Below are positions 1-9,019 of a stretch of 49,742 bases of DNA, piece by piece. Below the pieces are notes generated by a model. The model did no database searches. It was not told the origin of the DNA and saw only the letters and a program-made list of their open reading frames with translations. The position numbers were made by a program, and so were the translations under genes. Every line of letters starts with the position of its first letter. Within the stretch, counting starts at the first letter, position 1. Source of the DNA: Clostridiales bacterium (GTDB lineage: Bacteria; Bacillota; Clostridia; Lachnospirales; Lachnospiraceae); assembly GCA_020859995.1 (NCBI GenBank), contig JAJBVE010000018.1:1-49742 (forward strand), given 5' to 3'.

Positions 1-26
1 AGGCAAAAAATCTGGGATTCGGTTAA

Positions 27-182
27 ACCACAGCTTTTTATTCTTTGGCGCTGCTATATCTTGCGATTTGGGGAAGAATCGGTTATAGTATGGTGGAATT
101 TCAGGATGATATCAGGAATATGGAGCGCAGACTCAGGAACACGGGTAATGATAATTCCACAGCAGTAATGACCATTTCCTGA
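27..182 (+). CDS. Possible small membrane peptide or 3' remnant of an upstream gene
   Basis: An open frame of about 51 codons runs from a stop at 24-26 to TGA at 180-182, just before hflX. It encodes a short hydrophobic stretch (SLALLYLAIW) followed by a charged segment (DDIRNMERRLRNTGND). Codon choice looks like coding sequence, but there is no ATG with a convincing ribosome-binding site: TTG at 45 and ATG at 90 are the candidates. It could be a real small protein or the broken end of a gene that begins outside the window. I do not recognise it. Confidence 0.28.
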   Translation, partial: TTAFYSLALLYLAIWGRIGYSMVEFQDDIRNMERRLRNTGNDNSTAVMTIS

Positions 183-202
183 TCCTGCTAAAGGAGAACA
201 GA

Positions 203-1666
203 ATGCGAAAAGTGATACTGGTCGGAGTCGATTCTGGCAACGATCCGAATTTTGACTATCATATGGAAGAACTTGCCGGCCTGGCAGAGGCCTGCGAGAT
301 GGAGGTCGCGGCGCAGGTGACGCAGAAGCTGGCCGTGACGAATGCCGCTTACTATGTCGGCGCGGGCAAGGTGGAGGAGATCCGCCTGGCTGCGGAGACG
401 GTGGAGGCGGACTGCGCCGTTTTTGATAATTCTCTGAAACCGTCGCAGCAGAGAAACCTGCAGAAAGCACTGGATTTGCCGGTGCTGGACCGGACGAATC
501 TGATATTGGAGATATTTGAAAAAAGAGCCAGGACGAAGGAAGCCAGGCTGCAGGTCGAGAGCGCGTCGCTGCAATATATGCTGCCGCGTCTCGTCGGTAT
601 GCGCGAGGCTCTTTCCCGTCAGGGAGGCGGAGCGGGAGCAGGCGGAGGCTCCGGAGCCGGAGGCGGTCTTGCCAACCGCGGCGCCGGTGAGCAGAAGCTG
701 GAGCTGGACCGCCGGAAGATTGAGAAACGTATCAGCGAGCTGCGCCATGACCTGGAAGAGATTGAGCAGAAGCGTGCGACGCAGCGGAAAAAGCGGGAAA
801 AGAGTGAGCTCCCTTCCGTGGCGCTGGTCGGCTATACCAACGCCGGGAAATCTACCTTATTAAATGCCGTGCTCAGGCGGTATATGTCGGAGCCTCAGCC
901 GGTCTTAGACGGGGGCGATGTCAGAGAAGCTGGCAAGGACTCTGGCAGGGATTCGGATGGAGACTTTGGCAGGAATTCCGGCAAGAACTCTGGCAGGGAT
1001 TTTGATAGAGACTCTGGCAGGAATTCAGACGGGGATTACAGCAGGCATTCAGGCAGGAGCCAGGGACCGGAGGACAAGATGGTTCTGGAGAAGGACATGC
1101 TGTTTGCCACGCTGGACACTACGGTCCGCCGTATATCCCCGGGTGATAACCGTGATTTCCTGCTCTCGGATACGGTCGGCTTTATCGACCGGCTGCCGCA
1201 TACCCTCATAAAAGCCTTCCGCTCTACGCTGGCGGAGGCCTGCGGCGCGGATCTGCTTTTGCAGGTGGTTGACTGCTCGGACCCCCATCATCAGGAGCAG
1301 ATGCAGGTGACCGCAGATACCCTGCGCGAGCTGGGCGCGGAAAAAATCCCGATGATCGTTGTTATGAACAAGGCTGACCGCGTGAGGGAAAGGGAAGAGC
1401 TTCCCAAAGTCATCGGAGATAAAATTTTTCTCTCTGCAAAAGAAGGAATCGGCCTGGACGAGCTGCTGGAGCTGATCCACGAAAAAATCTTTGCAGACTA
1501 CGCAAATCTGGAAATGCTGATCCCCTATACAGAGGGCGGTGCGCTATCCTATCTGCAGGAGCACGCGGTGATCGGACATCTGGAGTATGTGCCGGAGGGT
1601 GCCCGGGTGAGCGTGCGGTGTAAAAACAGTGACGCGGCAAGGTTTGCGGCGTTTGTTGTGAGGTAA
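203..1666 (+). CDS. hflX: GTPase HflX with an internal repeat-derived insertion
   Basis: HflX is a ribosome-associated GTPase that splits or rescues stalled 50S/70S ribosomes under stress. The N-terminal HflX domain (VGAGKVEEI, residues about 53-61) and the helical linker (ELDRRKIEKRI) are present. The G domain has the P-loop GYTNAGKST (210-218), DTVGF (323-327) and NKAD (389-392). ATG 203 follows an AAGGAG site. At 487 aa it is longer than the usual 410-430. The extra length lies in two places: an expanded Gly-rich loop before RGAGE, and a DSGR-like repeat (residues 246-285) between the P-loop and the switch I region, where normal HflX has only a short loop. The G motifs are intact, so the protein is probably functional. 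hisC follows after 67 bp. Confidence 0.96.
   Translation: MRKVILVGVDSGNDPNFDYHMEELAGLAEACEMEVAAQVTQKLAVTNAAYYVGAGKVEEIRLAAETVEADCAVFDNSLKPSQQRNLQKALDLPVLDRTNLILEIFEKRARTKEARLQVESASLQYMLPRLVGMREALSRQGGGAGAGGGSGAGGGLANRGAGEQKLELDRRKIEKRISELRHDLEEIEQKRATQRKKREKSELPSVALVGYTNAGKSTLLNAVLRRYMSEPQPVLDGGDVREAGKDSGRDSDGDFGRNSGKNSGRDFDRDSGRNSDGDYSRHSGRSQGPEDKMVLEKDMLFATLDTTVRRISPGDNRDFLLSDTVGFIDRLPHTLIKAFRSTLAEACGADLLLQVVDCSDPHHQEQMQVTADTLRELGAEKIPMIVVMNKADRVREREELPKVIGDKIFLSAKEGIGLDELLELIHEKIFADYANLEMLIPYTEGGALSYLQEHAVIGHLEYVPEGARVSVRCKNSDAARFAAFVVR
938..1057 (+). repeat. Ten tandem 12-bp units inside hflX
   Basis: Ten consecutive 12-bp units of the type GACTCTGGCAGG encode four-residue repeats [D/N/H][S/F/Y][G/D/S][R/K/G]. 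The array is exactly 120 bp, so it keeps frame, and gain or loss of units would change protein length without a frameshift. It sits between G1 and switch I of the GTPase. Confidence 0.92.
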
Positions 1667-1733
1667 AGTTACAGATGGATTTATAGCTGATAATGGCAAA
1701 ACTGACGATAAATACAGAAGGGAAAGAAGAAAA

Positions 1734-2798
1734 ATGAGAGAATGGGAATCGAATATCCGCAAGGTTACGCCCTATGTGCCGGGCGAGCAGCCGAAACGCG
1801 CGGATGTGATCAAGCTGAATACCAATGAGAATCCGTATCCGCCCTCACCAAAAGTGGCGGAGGTGCTTCGCCAGATCAGCACAGAGCAGATGCGCAAATA
1901 TCCGGATCCGGAAGCACGAATGCTGGTGGAAGCGATCGCGCACGAGGAAGGAGTTTCCCCCGCGCAGGTTTTTGTAGGCGTCGGCTCTGACGACGTGCTG
2001 GCGATGATCTTCCTGACCTTTTTCAACTCACAGAAACCGGTTTTCTTCCCGGATATCACCTATTCCTTTTACGATGTCTGGGCGGACATGCTGCGCATCC
2101 CTTATGAGCAACAGCCGCTGAATGAAGCGTTTGAGATCGTAGCCCGGGATTATGACAAGGAAAACGGCGGCGTGATTTTTCCGAATCCGAATGCGCCGAC
2201 CGGAAGCCTGCTCGGCCTGGATGTGATCGAGGATATTTTGAACCACAATCAGGACGTCATTGTAGTGGTGGATGAGGCATACATTGATTTTGGCGGCACG
2301 ACCTGCACCGGGCTGCTTGCACGCTATGAGAATCTGATTGTTGTAAAAACCTTCTCCAAGTCGCGCTCTATGGCAGGCATGCGCATCGGGTACGCCATCG
2401 CCAGTGAGGAGCTGATTCATTATCTGAACGATGTGAAATATTCCTTTAATTCCTACACCATGAATCAGACCGCGATCCTTCTGGGAACGGCAGCGGCGGA
2501 GGATCACGCGTACTTTGAGGAGACGCGGGCAAAAATCATCGCGACGCGCGAAAACGCGAAAACAGAACTGAAAAAGCTGGGCTTTTCTTTCGCGGATTCC
2601 CAGGCAAATTTCCTGTTTGCGACACATGAGCGCATCCCTGCTGCAGAATTATTTGCTGCATTGAAAGAGCAGGGCATCTACGTGCGCTATTTCAACAAAC
2701 CGCGCATCGACAACTACCTGCGTATCACAATCGGGACCGATGATGAGATGGAGCGGCTGTATGAATTTCTGAGAGAGTATGCAGCAGCCAGAGAGTAG
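1734..2798 (+). CDS. hisC: Histidinol-phosphate aminotransferase
   Basis: A PLP-dependent class I/II aminotransferase that converts imidazole-acetol phosphate and glutamate to L-histidinol phosphate in histidine synthesis. The family signature LNTNENPYPPSP (about residues 28-39) is clear. FPNPNAPTG and VVDEAYIDF mark the cofactor pocket. The Schiff-base lysine is K209 in KTFSKSRSMAG. R in the C-terminal LRITIGT binds the carboxylate. Its length of 354 aa is normal. No other his genes lie in the window. The A/G-rich site before ATG 1734 is weak, and it may be transcribed with hflX. Confidence 0.94.
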   Translation: MREWESNIRKVTPYVPGEQPKRADVIKLNTNENPYPPSPKVAEVLRQISTEQMRKYPDPEARMLVEAIAHEEGVSPAQVFVGVGSDDVLAMIFLTFFNSQKPVFFPDITYSFYDVWADMLRIPYEQQPLNEAFEIVARDYDKENGGVIFPNPNAPTGSLLGLDVIEDILNHNQDVIVVVDEAYIDFGGTTCTGLLARYENLIVVKTFSKSRSMAGMRIGYAIASEELIHYLNDVKYSFNSYTMNQTAILLGTAAAEDHAYFEETRAKIIATRENAKTELKKLGFSFADSQANFLFATHERIPAAELFAALKEQGIYVRYFNKPRIDNYLRITIGTDDEMERLYEFLREYAAARE

Positions 2799-2912
2799 TG
2801 CCTGATGGATAGTGGAAGCGTGCAGTGGCTGCGGCAGAAATAAAGTGTAACTGTAAGAAAATTTTACTTGATGAGGATATTGATGTCATATTAAAAACGG
2901 GGAGGATAACTT

Positions 2913-3902
2913 ATGGCTTCTTATGAAAGCTTTGCGCGTGTCTACGACCTGTTTATGTCGGACACGCCTTATGATGAATGGTGTGAATATCTGCATGGCC
3001 TGCTGCTTGGTTGTGGTGTGGCAGACGGCCTGGTGCTGGAGCTGGGCTGCGGGACGGGACAGATGACCGGACGGCTTTCCCGGCTGGGATATGACATGAT
3101 CGGCGTGGACAATTCCGTTGACATGCTGGAGATCGCCAGGGAGAAGCAGCTGGAGGAGAGAAACAAAAGCGTTTCTAAATATAATCCTGGGAATGTTGTC
3201 ATGTCTGACGAGGAGGACCATTCAGAAGTGGATTGTTTAGAGACAGATCGGTTAGAGGCAGATCAAATAGAGGCTGAACTGTCAGAAATGGAACCGAAAA
3301 TTTTGTATCTTCTGCAGGACATGCGGGAATTTGAGCTGTATGGTACCGTGCGGGCTGTGGTGAGCGTTTGCGATTCGATGAATTACATCACAGAAGAAGA
3401 GGATCTGCTGCAGGTTTTCCGTCTGGTCAACAATTATCTGGATCCGGGCGGGGTCTTTATCTTCGACTTGAATACGGTTTATAAATATGAAGAAATTCTT
3501 TCAGAAAATGTTTTCGCGGAAAACCGGGAGGAAGGAAGCTTTATCTGGGAAAACTGGTATGATTCGGAGACACGGATCAATGAATATGATCTGACTCTGT
3601 ACATTCGCAAAAATGGAATTGAAGCCGCTTCCCGGCCTGATGAAGGATCGAATGCAAATGGTTTATTTTCGCTGGGGAAAGGTGAGTCATCTTCACAGAG
3701 GACAGCAATGAGCCGGAACCTTTATGAACGATACGAGGAAACGCATTATCAGAAGGCCTGGGATATCGGCCGTGTATGTGAGCTCCTTGAGAAAGCCGGC
3801 CTGAAACTGGAAGCGGTGTATGACGCATTTACGACAGACGCTCCCCATCCTGAGAGCGAGCGAATATATATCATCGCCCGGGAACAGGAAAAAGGGCGGT
3901 AA
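2913..3902 (+). CDS. Class I SAM-dependent methyltransferase with an acidic insertion
   Basis: The Rossmann methyltransferase motif I, VLELGCGTGQ (41-50), is followed by GVDNSVDML (motif II), LQDMREFEL and VSVCDSMNY. This matches small-molecule methyltransferases common in Clostridia; the substrate cannot be read from sequence. GGGGAGGAT precedes ATG 2913. Residues about 82-129 form an acidic low-complexity insertion in the middle of the fold, partly built from three 15-bp repeats, and a second Ser/Gly-rich insertion lies around 250-275. Both are absent from typical members of about 250 aa. The gene converges on the minus-strand lipoprotein downstream. Confidence 0.85.
   Translation: MASYESFARVYDLFMSDTPYDEWCEYLHGLLLGCGVADGLVLELGCGTGQMTGRLSRLGYDMIGVDNSVDMLEIAREKQLEERNKSVSKYNPGNVVMSDEEDHSEVDCLETDRLEADQIEAELSEMEPKILYLLQDMREFELYGTVRAVVSVCDSMNYITEEEDLLQVFRLVNNYLDPGGVFIFDLNTVYKYEEILSENVFAENREEGSFIWENWYDSETRINEYDLTLYIRKNGIEAASRPDEGSNANGLFSLGKGESSSQRTAMSRNLYERYEETHYQKAWDIGRVCELLEKAGLKLEAVYDAFTTDAPHPESERIYIIAREQEKGR
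3237..3281 (+). repeat. Three tandem 15-bp units in the methyltransferase
   Basis: Three 15-bp units (TTAGAGACAGATCGG, TTAGAGGCAGATCAA, ATAGAGGCTGAACTG) encode LETDR, LEADQ and IEAEL. They form the core of the acidic insertion and keep the reading frame. Confidence 0.88.
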
Positions 3903-3961
3903 AATTGTTCTATTGTCATGCATGTGTTATTCGTCAGTCAGAACTCAGCAGGTTTCGTTAG

Positions 3962-4480
3962 TTATTCATCTGGCGGTACCTCATAGGTCTCGTTGTAATT
4001 CAGTTCGCCTGAATCAATATCCGTGATGACGCTGTCCTCCCAGGTAAAACGCAGATATCGATAGATCACTTCATGTGCCCGGAGATAGGCGGAGGAACTC
4101 AAAAGCGAGTAGAGAGCGGATTCCTCGATCCCATTGTCTTCGCAGATCGCTTCCTCAGAGGTTGGCACATCGTCTATGAAAAAGTTCGCAATCAGTGTGG
4201 AAATGGAATCCTCATAAGGAATTTCATTGATGGACATTACCATATAGTTAGAGCTGGAATTGGTATAAGCCGCCCAGATGACATAGTCCCGGTAAGCTTT
4301 GATAAATTCCGCGCTGCCGTCACCGACGGACACACCCTCGCTGGTGGTGCTGCCGTCCAGCTCGAACATTTCCGCAGAGGCAACCTTTTGTTCATTACTT
4401 TCACATCCGGAAAGCAGAAGCGTAAACAAAAGCAGTGGAATCAATGTCTTTTTTATATATTTTAAAGGTTTCATATTCAT
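3962..4480 (-). CDS. Uncharacterised lipoprotein
   Basis: A 172-aa secreted protein. The basic N-terminus (KYIKKT) and hydrophobic core are followed by the lipobox LLSGC (Cys about 26), so it is predicted to be lipid-anchored on the outside of the membrane. The mature part is acidic, with no domain I recognise. It contains AYRDYVIWAAYTNSS and a C-terminal stretch of E, D and Y residues. A GGAAAAG site precedes the start. It is transcribed divergently from the LtaS-like gene and is convergent with the methyltransferase gene. Confidence 0.8.
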   Translation of the reverse strand: MNMKPLKYIKKTLIPLLLFTLLLSGCESNEQKVASAEMFELDGSTTSEGVSVGDGSAEFIKAYRDYVIWAAYTNSSSNYMVMSINEIPYEDSISTLIANFFIDDVPTSEEAICEDNGIEESALYSLLSSSAYLRAHEVIYRYLRFTWEDSVITDIDSGELNYNETYEVPPDE

Positions 4481-4609
4481 AGAATGTCTTTTCCGTCCAG
4501 TCTGATATTCGTGATATTCAGTCTGGCCTTTCTGATTTCCTTACCGCCTGGGGCTCTTAAAAACGCTCTTCCTACCATAGCACAATCACAGCAAAGAATC
4601 CAGAGAAAA

Positions 4610-4628
4610 CTTAAGGAAAATTTAAGTG
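4610..4628. promoter_or_regulatory. Inverted repeat between the divergent lipoprotein and ltaS-like genes
   Basis: ACTTAA and TTAAGT are separated by 7 bp and form a perfect dyad in the 401-bp gap (4481-4881). It is operator-like, and no cognate regulator can be named. The rest of the gap is AT-rich. It holds the promoter at 4712-4740 and a cluster of three ACGCG motifs near 4770-4797, for which I see no clear role. Confidence 0.3.
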
Positions 4629-4711
4629 TTGCCCCTTGAACACGTATTTGACAAAATGCCGCTGGTTTGTGGATAGAAAGTGAACAAAACCTTAAATTTC
4701 CTGTTTAGCGG

Positions 4712-4740
4712 TTGACTTTTTTCCTGAATTGCTTTATCTT
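4712..4740 (+). promoter_or_regulatory. Promoter for the LtaS-like gene
   Basis: TTGACT (4712-4717) and TATCTT (4735-4740) are spaced 17 bp apart, a good housekeeping sigma-factor match. The transcript would have a leader of about 130 nt before ATG 4882. Confidence 0.5.
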
Positions 4741-4881
4741 TCATATGTTTTGGGGTTTACAATAATTTTACGCGAAAATTACGCGTTTTTACGCGTGTTT
4801 GAGTTTCGATGAGGAGGGCGCGGCCAATTGTCTGGCAGAAATGGGAGAATTGCAAAAGCACAGATGAAAGGGACAGCCAAA

Positions 4882-7233
4882 ATGGAAAAAGAAACAAAAA
4901 TGATGCTGGCTTTGCCGGGGCATACGGCAGGAAGCCGGGCAGCGGAGGTTTTGAACCGGTATTCCCTGCTTTTTCACATGCTTCTGGCCTGCGCAGTCTG
5001 CTTTGTGATTGAGTGGATTTCAAGGCATTCGTTTATAGAGGCGTGTCAGTTTGCCGCTGACCGGAATCTGGTATTTTTATACAATTCCTTCCTGGTGTGG
5101 GCGACACTGACCCTGGTGTACATAGTGAAAAGGCGGACGGCCGCCCGAGTGCTGATCTGTGCGTTCTGGCTCTTTCTGGGGACTATCAATGGCTGCATAC
5201 TTGCTAAGCGGGTTTCCCCGTTTGGATGGACAGATCTGAAAATGGTGGGCGACCTGTTTACCATGCAGAGCAATTATTTCTCCGACACCGAGGCGATGAT
5301 TGTGATCGGGGGTGTCGCCGCAGTATGCGTCATGCTCGTGATCCTCTGGATAAAAGGGCCGAAATTTCAGGGACAGACGCACCGTTTGGCGGGAGTGTTT
5401 ATGGTTGCGCTGGTGGTGCTGATGGTGCCGCAGGTGACCGATGCGGCAAAGAGCAGTAATGTGCTGGCGTCTTATTTTGAGAATCTCGCACAGGGCTACA
5501 AAGATTATGGATTTATCTACAGCTTTTCCTCCAGCGCGCTGGATCAGGGCATGAGTACCCCTTCCGGCTACTCGGAGGAGGCAGTCCTGGCTGTGTTGGA
5601 GCATATGAATGGAGATATTGACAGTCAGGCAAATGCGGATACGGACGATCAGGCAGATACAGACAGCGACAGTCTGGCGTATGTGGACTCGGACAGTCAG
5701 AGAAATATTGATATAGACAGCCAGATCAATGCGGATACCGGAGTAGAAATAGATGGCGGGGCAGAGGCGCAGCTTGTGAAAACGGATGCTGTAAAGACAC
5801 TGGCAAGTGCGGATCAGGTAGTTGCTGAGGACGATGAGGGTATGGCTGATACTGCCGCTGAAGAAGTGGGAAGCGCTGTTGCTGAGGATGCCGATATCGA
5901 TACCGGTTCTGACTGGGAATACCCGAACATCATTGTCATCCTTCTGGAATCTTTTATTAATCCGGATATGATTAATTTCCTCGAAACCAGCGAGGAAGCG
6001 GTGCCCTATTTTGAGTATCTGACGGAAAATTATACCTCCGGCTATCTGGAGGTGCCGGTGGTCGGCGCGGGGACGGCGAACACGGAGTTTGAGATTCTGA
6101 CCGGGATGGGGATGCAGTTCTTTGGTCTGGGTGAGTACCCATACAAGACGATCCTGAAGGAGACGAATTGTGAAAGCATTGCCTCCGACCTGGCGACGCT
6201 TGGCTACGGGACGCATGTGGTGCACAACAACGGCGGCAATTTTTACAGCCGCGCAAATGCCTTTTCTCAGATGGGATTTGATACCTTTACCAGCAAGGAA
6301 CTGATGGATATCCAGGAATATACGCCGCTCGGCACCTGGCCTACCGATACGATTCTGGTTGGGGAAGTAGAAAAATCTCTGGATTACACACCCGATCAGC
6401 AGGATTTTGTCTACGTGATCACGGTGGGCAGCCACGGAGATTATCCACAGTATGAGGTTTTGGAGGATCCTGAGATTACCATTTCCGGCGTGGAGGACGA
6501 GGGAATGGCCTACGCGTGGGAATATTATGTGAATATGCTGCATGAGGTGGATGAGTTTATTGAGGATTTAATTACGATGCTTGAGGAGCGCGGGGAGCCG
6601 ACCTATGTTGTGATGTTTGGCGACCATCTGCCGACGATGGATCTGACGGAAGAGGATATGACGACGGGAAGCCTTTTCCTGACGCCTTATGCGACATGGA
6701 ATAATCTGGGTATGGAGAAAAACGACAGTGACATGACTTCTTATCAGCTGCTGGCGGATACTCTCGAGGAGCTTGGAATGGGAGGCGTGGGAACGATGTT
6801 TTCCTTCCATCAGAGCCGTGATTCCTACGAGACAGAGGACGAGTATATTGACGCGATGGAGATCCTTCAGTATGACATTCTGTATGGTGAGCACTATGTC
6901 TATGACGGAGAGGACCCGTATCCGGCATCCGATCTGATCATGGGGACAGAGGAGGTGGAGATTCACCGGATTCTGGAGACGGACGATTACTACTATATCA
7001 TAGGTTCCAACTTTACCAAGTGGAGCAAGGTGTACGTCAATGAGGAGAAAATCAGCACGACCTATTATTCCTCCCACCTGCTGCGTGTGAAAAAGAGCAA
7101 GGTACCAAACGGGACGAATTCCATCGTCGTCTGCCAGGTCGGATCTTCCTCGACCATTTTCCGCAGCTCTAATGAGGTGGAGCTGATTGTTGGATCGGAA
7201 ACGGAAGAGCTGGAAACGGAAGAAGCGGGCTGA
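4882..7233 (+). CDS. LtaS-type phosphoglycerol transferase (sulfatase fold)
   Basis: A membrane enzyme related to lipoteichoic-acid synthase, which moves glycerol phosphate from phosphatidylglycerol onto a glycolipid or polymer outside the cell. Five N-terminal membrane segments are followed by an extracellular sulfatase-fold domain. E356 and T401 (GAGTANTEFE) have the same 45-residue spacing as the metal ligand and nucleophile of S. aureus LtaS; H518 (GSHGD) and D581-H582 (GDHLPT) complete the site. Residues about 230-345 are a long acidic D/S/Q/A repeat linker between the membrane and catalytic domains, which is unusual. A small beta-rich C-terminal domain follows. ATG 4882 has AAAGGGA upstream; TTG 4828 behind GGAGG is a possible earlier start. 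The YesN-like gene starts 21 bp downstream. Confidence 0.87.
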   Translation: MEKETKMMLALPGHTAGSRAAEVLNRYSLLFHMLLACAVCFVIEWISRHSFIEACQFAADRNLVFLYNSFLVWATLTLVYIVKRRTAARVLICAFWLFLGTINGCILAKRVSPFGWTDLKMVGDLFTMQSNYFSDTEAMIVIGGVAAVCVMLVILWIKGPKFQGQTHRLAGVFMVALVVLMVPQVTDAAKSSNVLASYFENLAQGYKDYGFIYSFSSSALDQGMSTPSGYSEEAVLAVLEHMNGDIDSQANADTDDQADTDSDSLAYVDSDSQRNIDIDSQINADTGVEIDGGAEAQLVKTDAVKTLASADQVVAEDDEGMADTAAEEVGSAVAEDADIDTGSDWEYPNIIVILLESFINPDMINFLETSEEAVPYFEYLTENYTSGYLEVPVVGAGTANTEFEILTGMGMQFFGLGEYPYKTILKETNCESIASDLATLGYGTHVVHNNGGNFYSRANAFSQMGFDTFTSKELMDIQEYTPLGTWPTDTILVGEVEKSLDYTPDQQDFVYVITVGSHGDYPQYEVLEDPEITISGVEDEGMAYAWEYYVNMLHEVDEFIEDLITMLEERGEPTYVVMFGDHLPTMDLTEEDMTTGSLFLTPYATWNNLGMEKNDSDMTSYQLLADTLEELGMGGVGTMFSFHQSRDSYETEDEYIDAMEILQYDILYGEHYVYDGEDPYPASDLIMGTEEVEIHRILETDDYYYIIGSNFTKWSKVYVNEEKISTTYYSSHLLRVKKSKVPNGTNSIVVCQVGSSSTIFRSSNEVELIVGSETEELETEEAG

Positions 7234-7254
7234 GCAGATAAAGGAAAGAGAAGA

Positions 7255-8880
7255 ATGCTGAAAGTATTTCTGGTAGAAGATGAAACGATCATCCGGGAGG
7301 GACTGCGCGATATCATCCCCTGGCAGCAGTATGGCTATACGCTGGTGGGTGACGCGGGCGATGGGGAGGAAGCGCTTCCCATGATCCGCCAGTCTCGCCC
7401 GGATGTACTGATTACGGATATTAAGATGCCATTTATGGACGGGCTGGCTTTGAGCAATCTGGTCAGCAAAGAATTTCCGAATACAAAGATTATTATTATC
7501 AGCGGCTACGATGATTTCGAGTATGCGCGGTCGGCCATCCGCATCGGCGTGGAGCAGTACCTGCTCAAGCCGGTCACCAAGGCCATGCTGGTAAAGACGC
7601 TGAACGAGGTGTCGGAAAAGATCAGCAGTGAGCGGGAGCAGGAGAATTATCTGGAACAGTTCCGCAGCGAGGTGCAGGAGTACGAGCAGTTCTCCAGGAG
7701 GCGTTTCTTTGAAGAACTTGTGACCGGCCGGATTTCGGTAGGAGAGATTTATGAAAAAGCCGGGCAGCTGGGGATCTCGATTCAGGCGCAGAGCTATAAG
7801 CTGCTGATGTACAGCATTCTGGTGCGGAATACGCAGACGAAGGACGAAGAGGCCGATGAGGCGCAGCAGGAAGCTCATGAGGGCCTGACCAGGTTTTTCC
7901 AGATGTATCCTGAATATCTGGTGTTCCGCTGGAACATTCAGACCTATGCGGTGCTGATCAAGGCCGGGCCGGGGCAGATGGAGGAACTGACCGCCAGATG
8001 CCTGGACACGATACGGATGCATGTTCTCCCAATTGAAAATAAGGTGGAATGGCATGTGGCAGTCGGAGAGGAGACATCCAGGCTTTCTGCGCTTCCAGGC
8101 AGCTTTGACGAGGTGAGCCGGATTTATTCTTACCGCCATCTCTCTGGCGGCTGTCATGTGCTGAAGAAGGAAAATACAAGGATATTGATGGACAATGAGG
8201 AGGGCAGCCTCAAGAACGTTGATATGACCCGGATGGATCCGTCAATCCTGCGCGGATTTCTGGAAAACGGATCGCCCGAGGAGGTTGAGAACTTCGCGGA
8301 TGAATATATCAGCGGGATTCACGAAGCGGCCGCATCCCGGCTTTTTTGCCAGTATCTGATGCTGAATGTGCGTTTTACCGCGATTGCGTATCTGGAGTCG
8401 CTTGGATATGAACAGAAGGATTTTATTGATGATTTTCCGGCTGCGCAGTTGACAGGCAGAAACCTCGACGAGGAGGAGCTACGGGAATATGTCCGTACAA
8501 TCCTCTCTTGTGTGTTTGAACTGAAGGAAAAAGAATCCAAAAGTCAGAATAAGGCGGTGATCCGTCAGGCACTGGAATACATCGATCACAATTTTACGAA
8601 TGAAAGTATTTCTCTGAAAGAGGTCGCCGGCCAGGTACACGTCAGCGCGAACTATTTCAGCGCGGTGTTCAGCCAGGAAATGCGGCAGACCTTTGTGGAA
8701 TATCTGACGCAGAAACGGATGGAATATGCCAAAGAGCTGCTGCGCGGCCCGGGGCTGCGCTCGGCGGAGGTGGCTGTAAAGGTGGGCTACAAGGATCCGC
8801 ACTACTTCAGCTTTGTGTTCCGCAAAACCCAGGGATGCACGCCGCGGGACTATCGGGCAAAGTATGCAAAAACACATTAA
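7255..8880 (+). CDS. YesN-like response regulator (receiver + AraC HTH)
   Basis: A DNA-binding response regulator of 541 aa. The receiver domain at residues 1-120 has the acidic pair in VEDE, phospho-acceptor D55 (ITDIKMP) and the conserved Lys in LLKPVT. A long middle region of YesN type follows. The last 100 residues are an AraC-type double helix-turn-helix (ISLKEVAGQVHVSANYFS; VGYKDPHYFSFVFRK). It pairs with the histidine kinase at 9020. Such pairs usually activate neighbouring carbohydrate ABC transporter genes, so the importer at 14.0-18.7 kb is the likely target; this is inference. AAGGAAAG precedes the start. Confidence 0.92.
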   Translation: MLKVFLVEDETIIREGLRDIIPWQQYGYTLVGDAGDGEEALPMIRQSRPDVLITDIKMPFMDGLALSNLVSKEFPNTKIIIISGYDDFEYARSAIRIGVEQYLLKPVTKAMLVKTLNEVSEKISSEREQENYLEQFRSEVQEYEQFSRRRFFEELVTGRISVGEIYEKAGQLGISIQAQSYKLLMYSILVRNTQTKDEEADEAQQEAHEGLTRFFQMYPEYLVFRWNIQTYAVLIKAGPGQMEELTARCLDTIRMHVLPIENKVEWHVAVGEETSRLSALPGSFDEVSRIYSYRHLSGGCHVLKKENTRILMDNEEGSLKNVDMTRMDPSILRGFLENGSPEEVENFADEYISGIHEAAASRLFCQYLMLNVRFTAIAYLESLGYEQKDFIDDFPAAQLTGRNLDEEELREYVRTILSCVFELKEKESKSQNKAVIRQALEYIDHNFTNESISLKEVAGQVHVSANYFSAVFSQEMRQTFVEYLTQKRMEYAKELLRGPGLRSAEVAVKVGYKDPHYFSFVFRKTQGCTPRDYRAKYAKTH

Positions 8881-9019
8881 AGTATAAGTGGATTTTCACT
8901 CAAACCGTCAAATGCAATGAATGATAAAATAGATGCATGTTCTGGATATATGTATCTGATTTTGCTTGCACGCCGGAGTTGAGTTTATGGACAGTCGGCA
9001 ATAGAGGAGGAAATTAAGA

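Noticed and set aside
6568-8157. 529-codon minus-strand frame
   Set aside because: It is a shadow of the LtaS-like and YesN-like genes.
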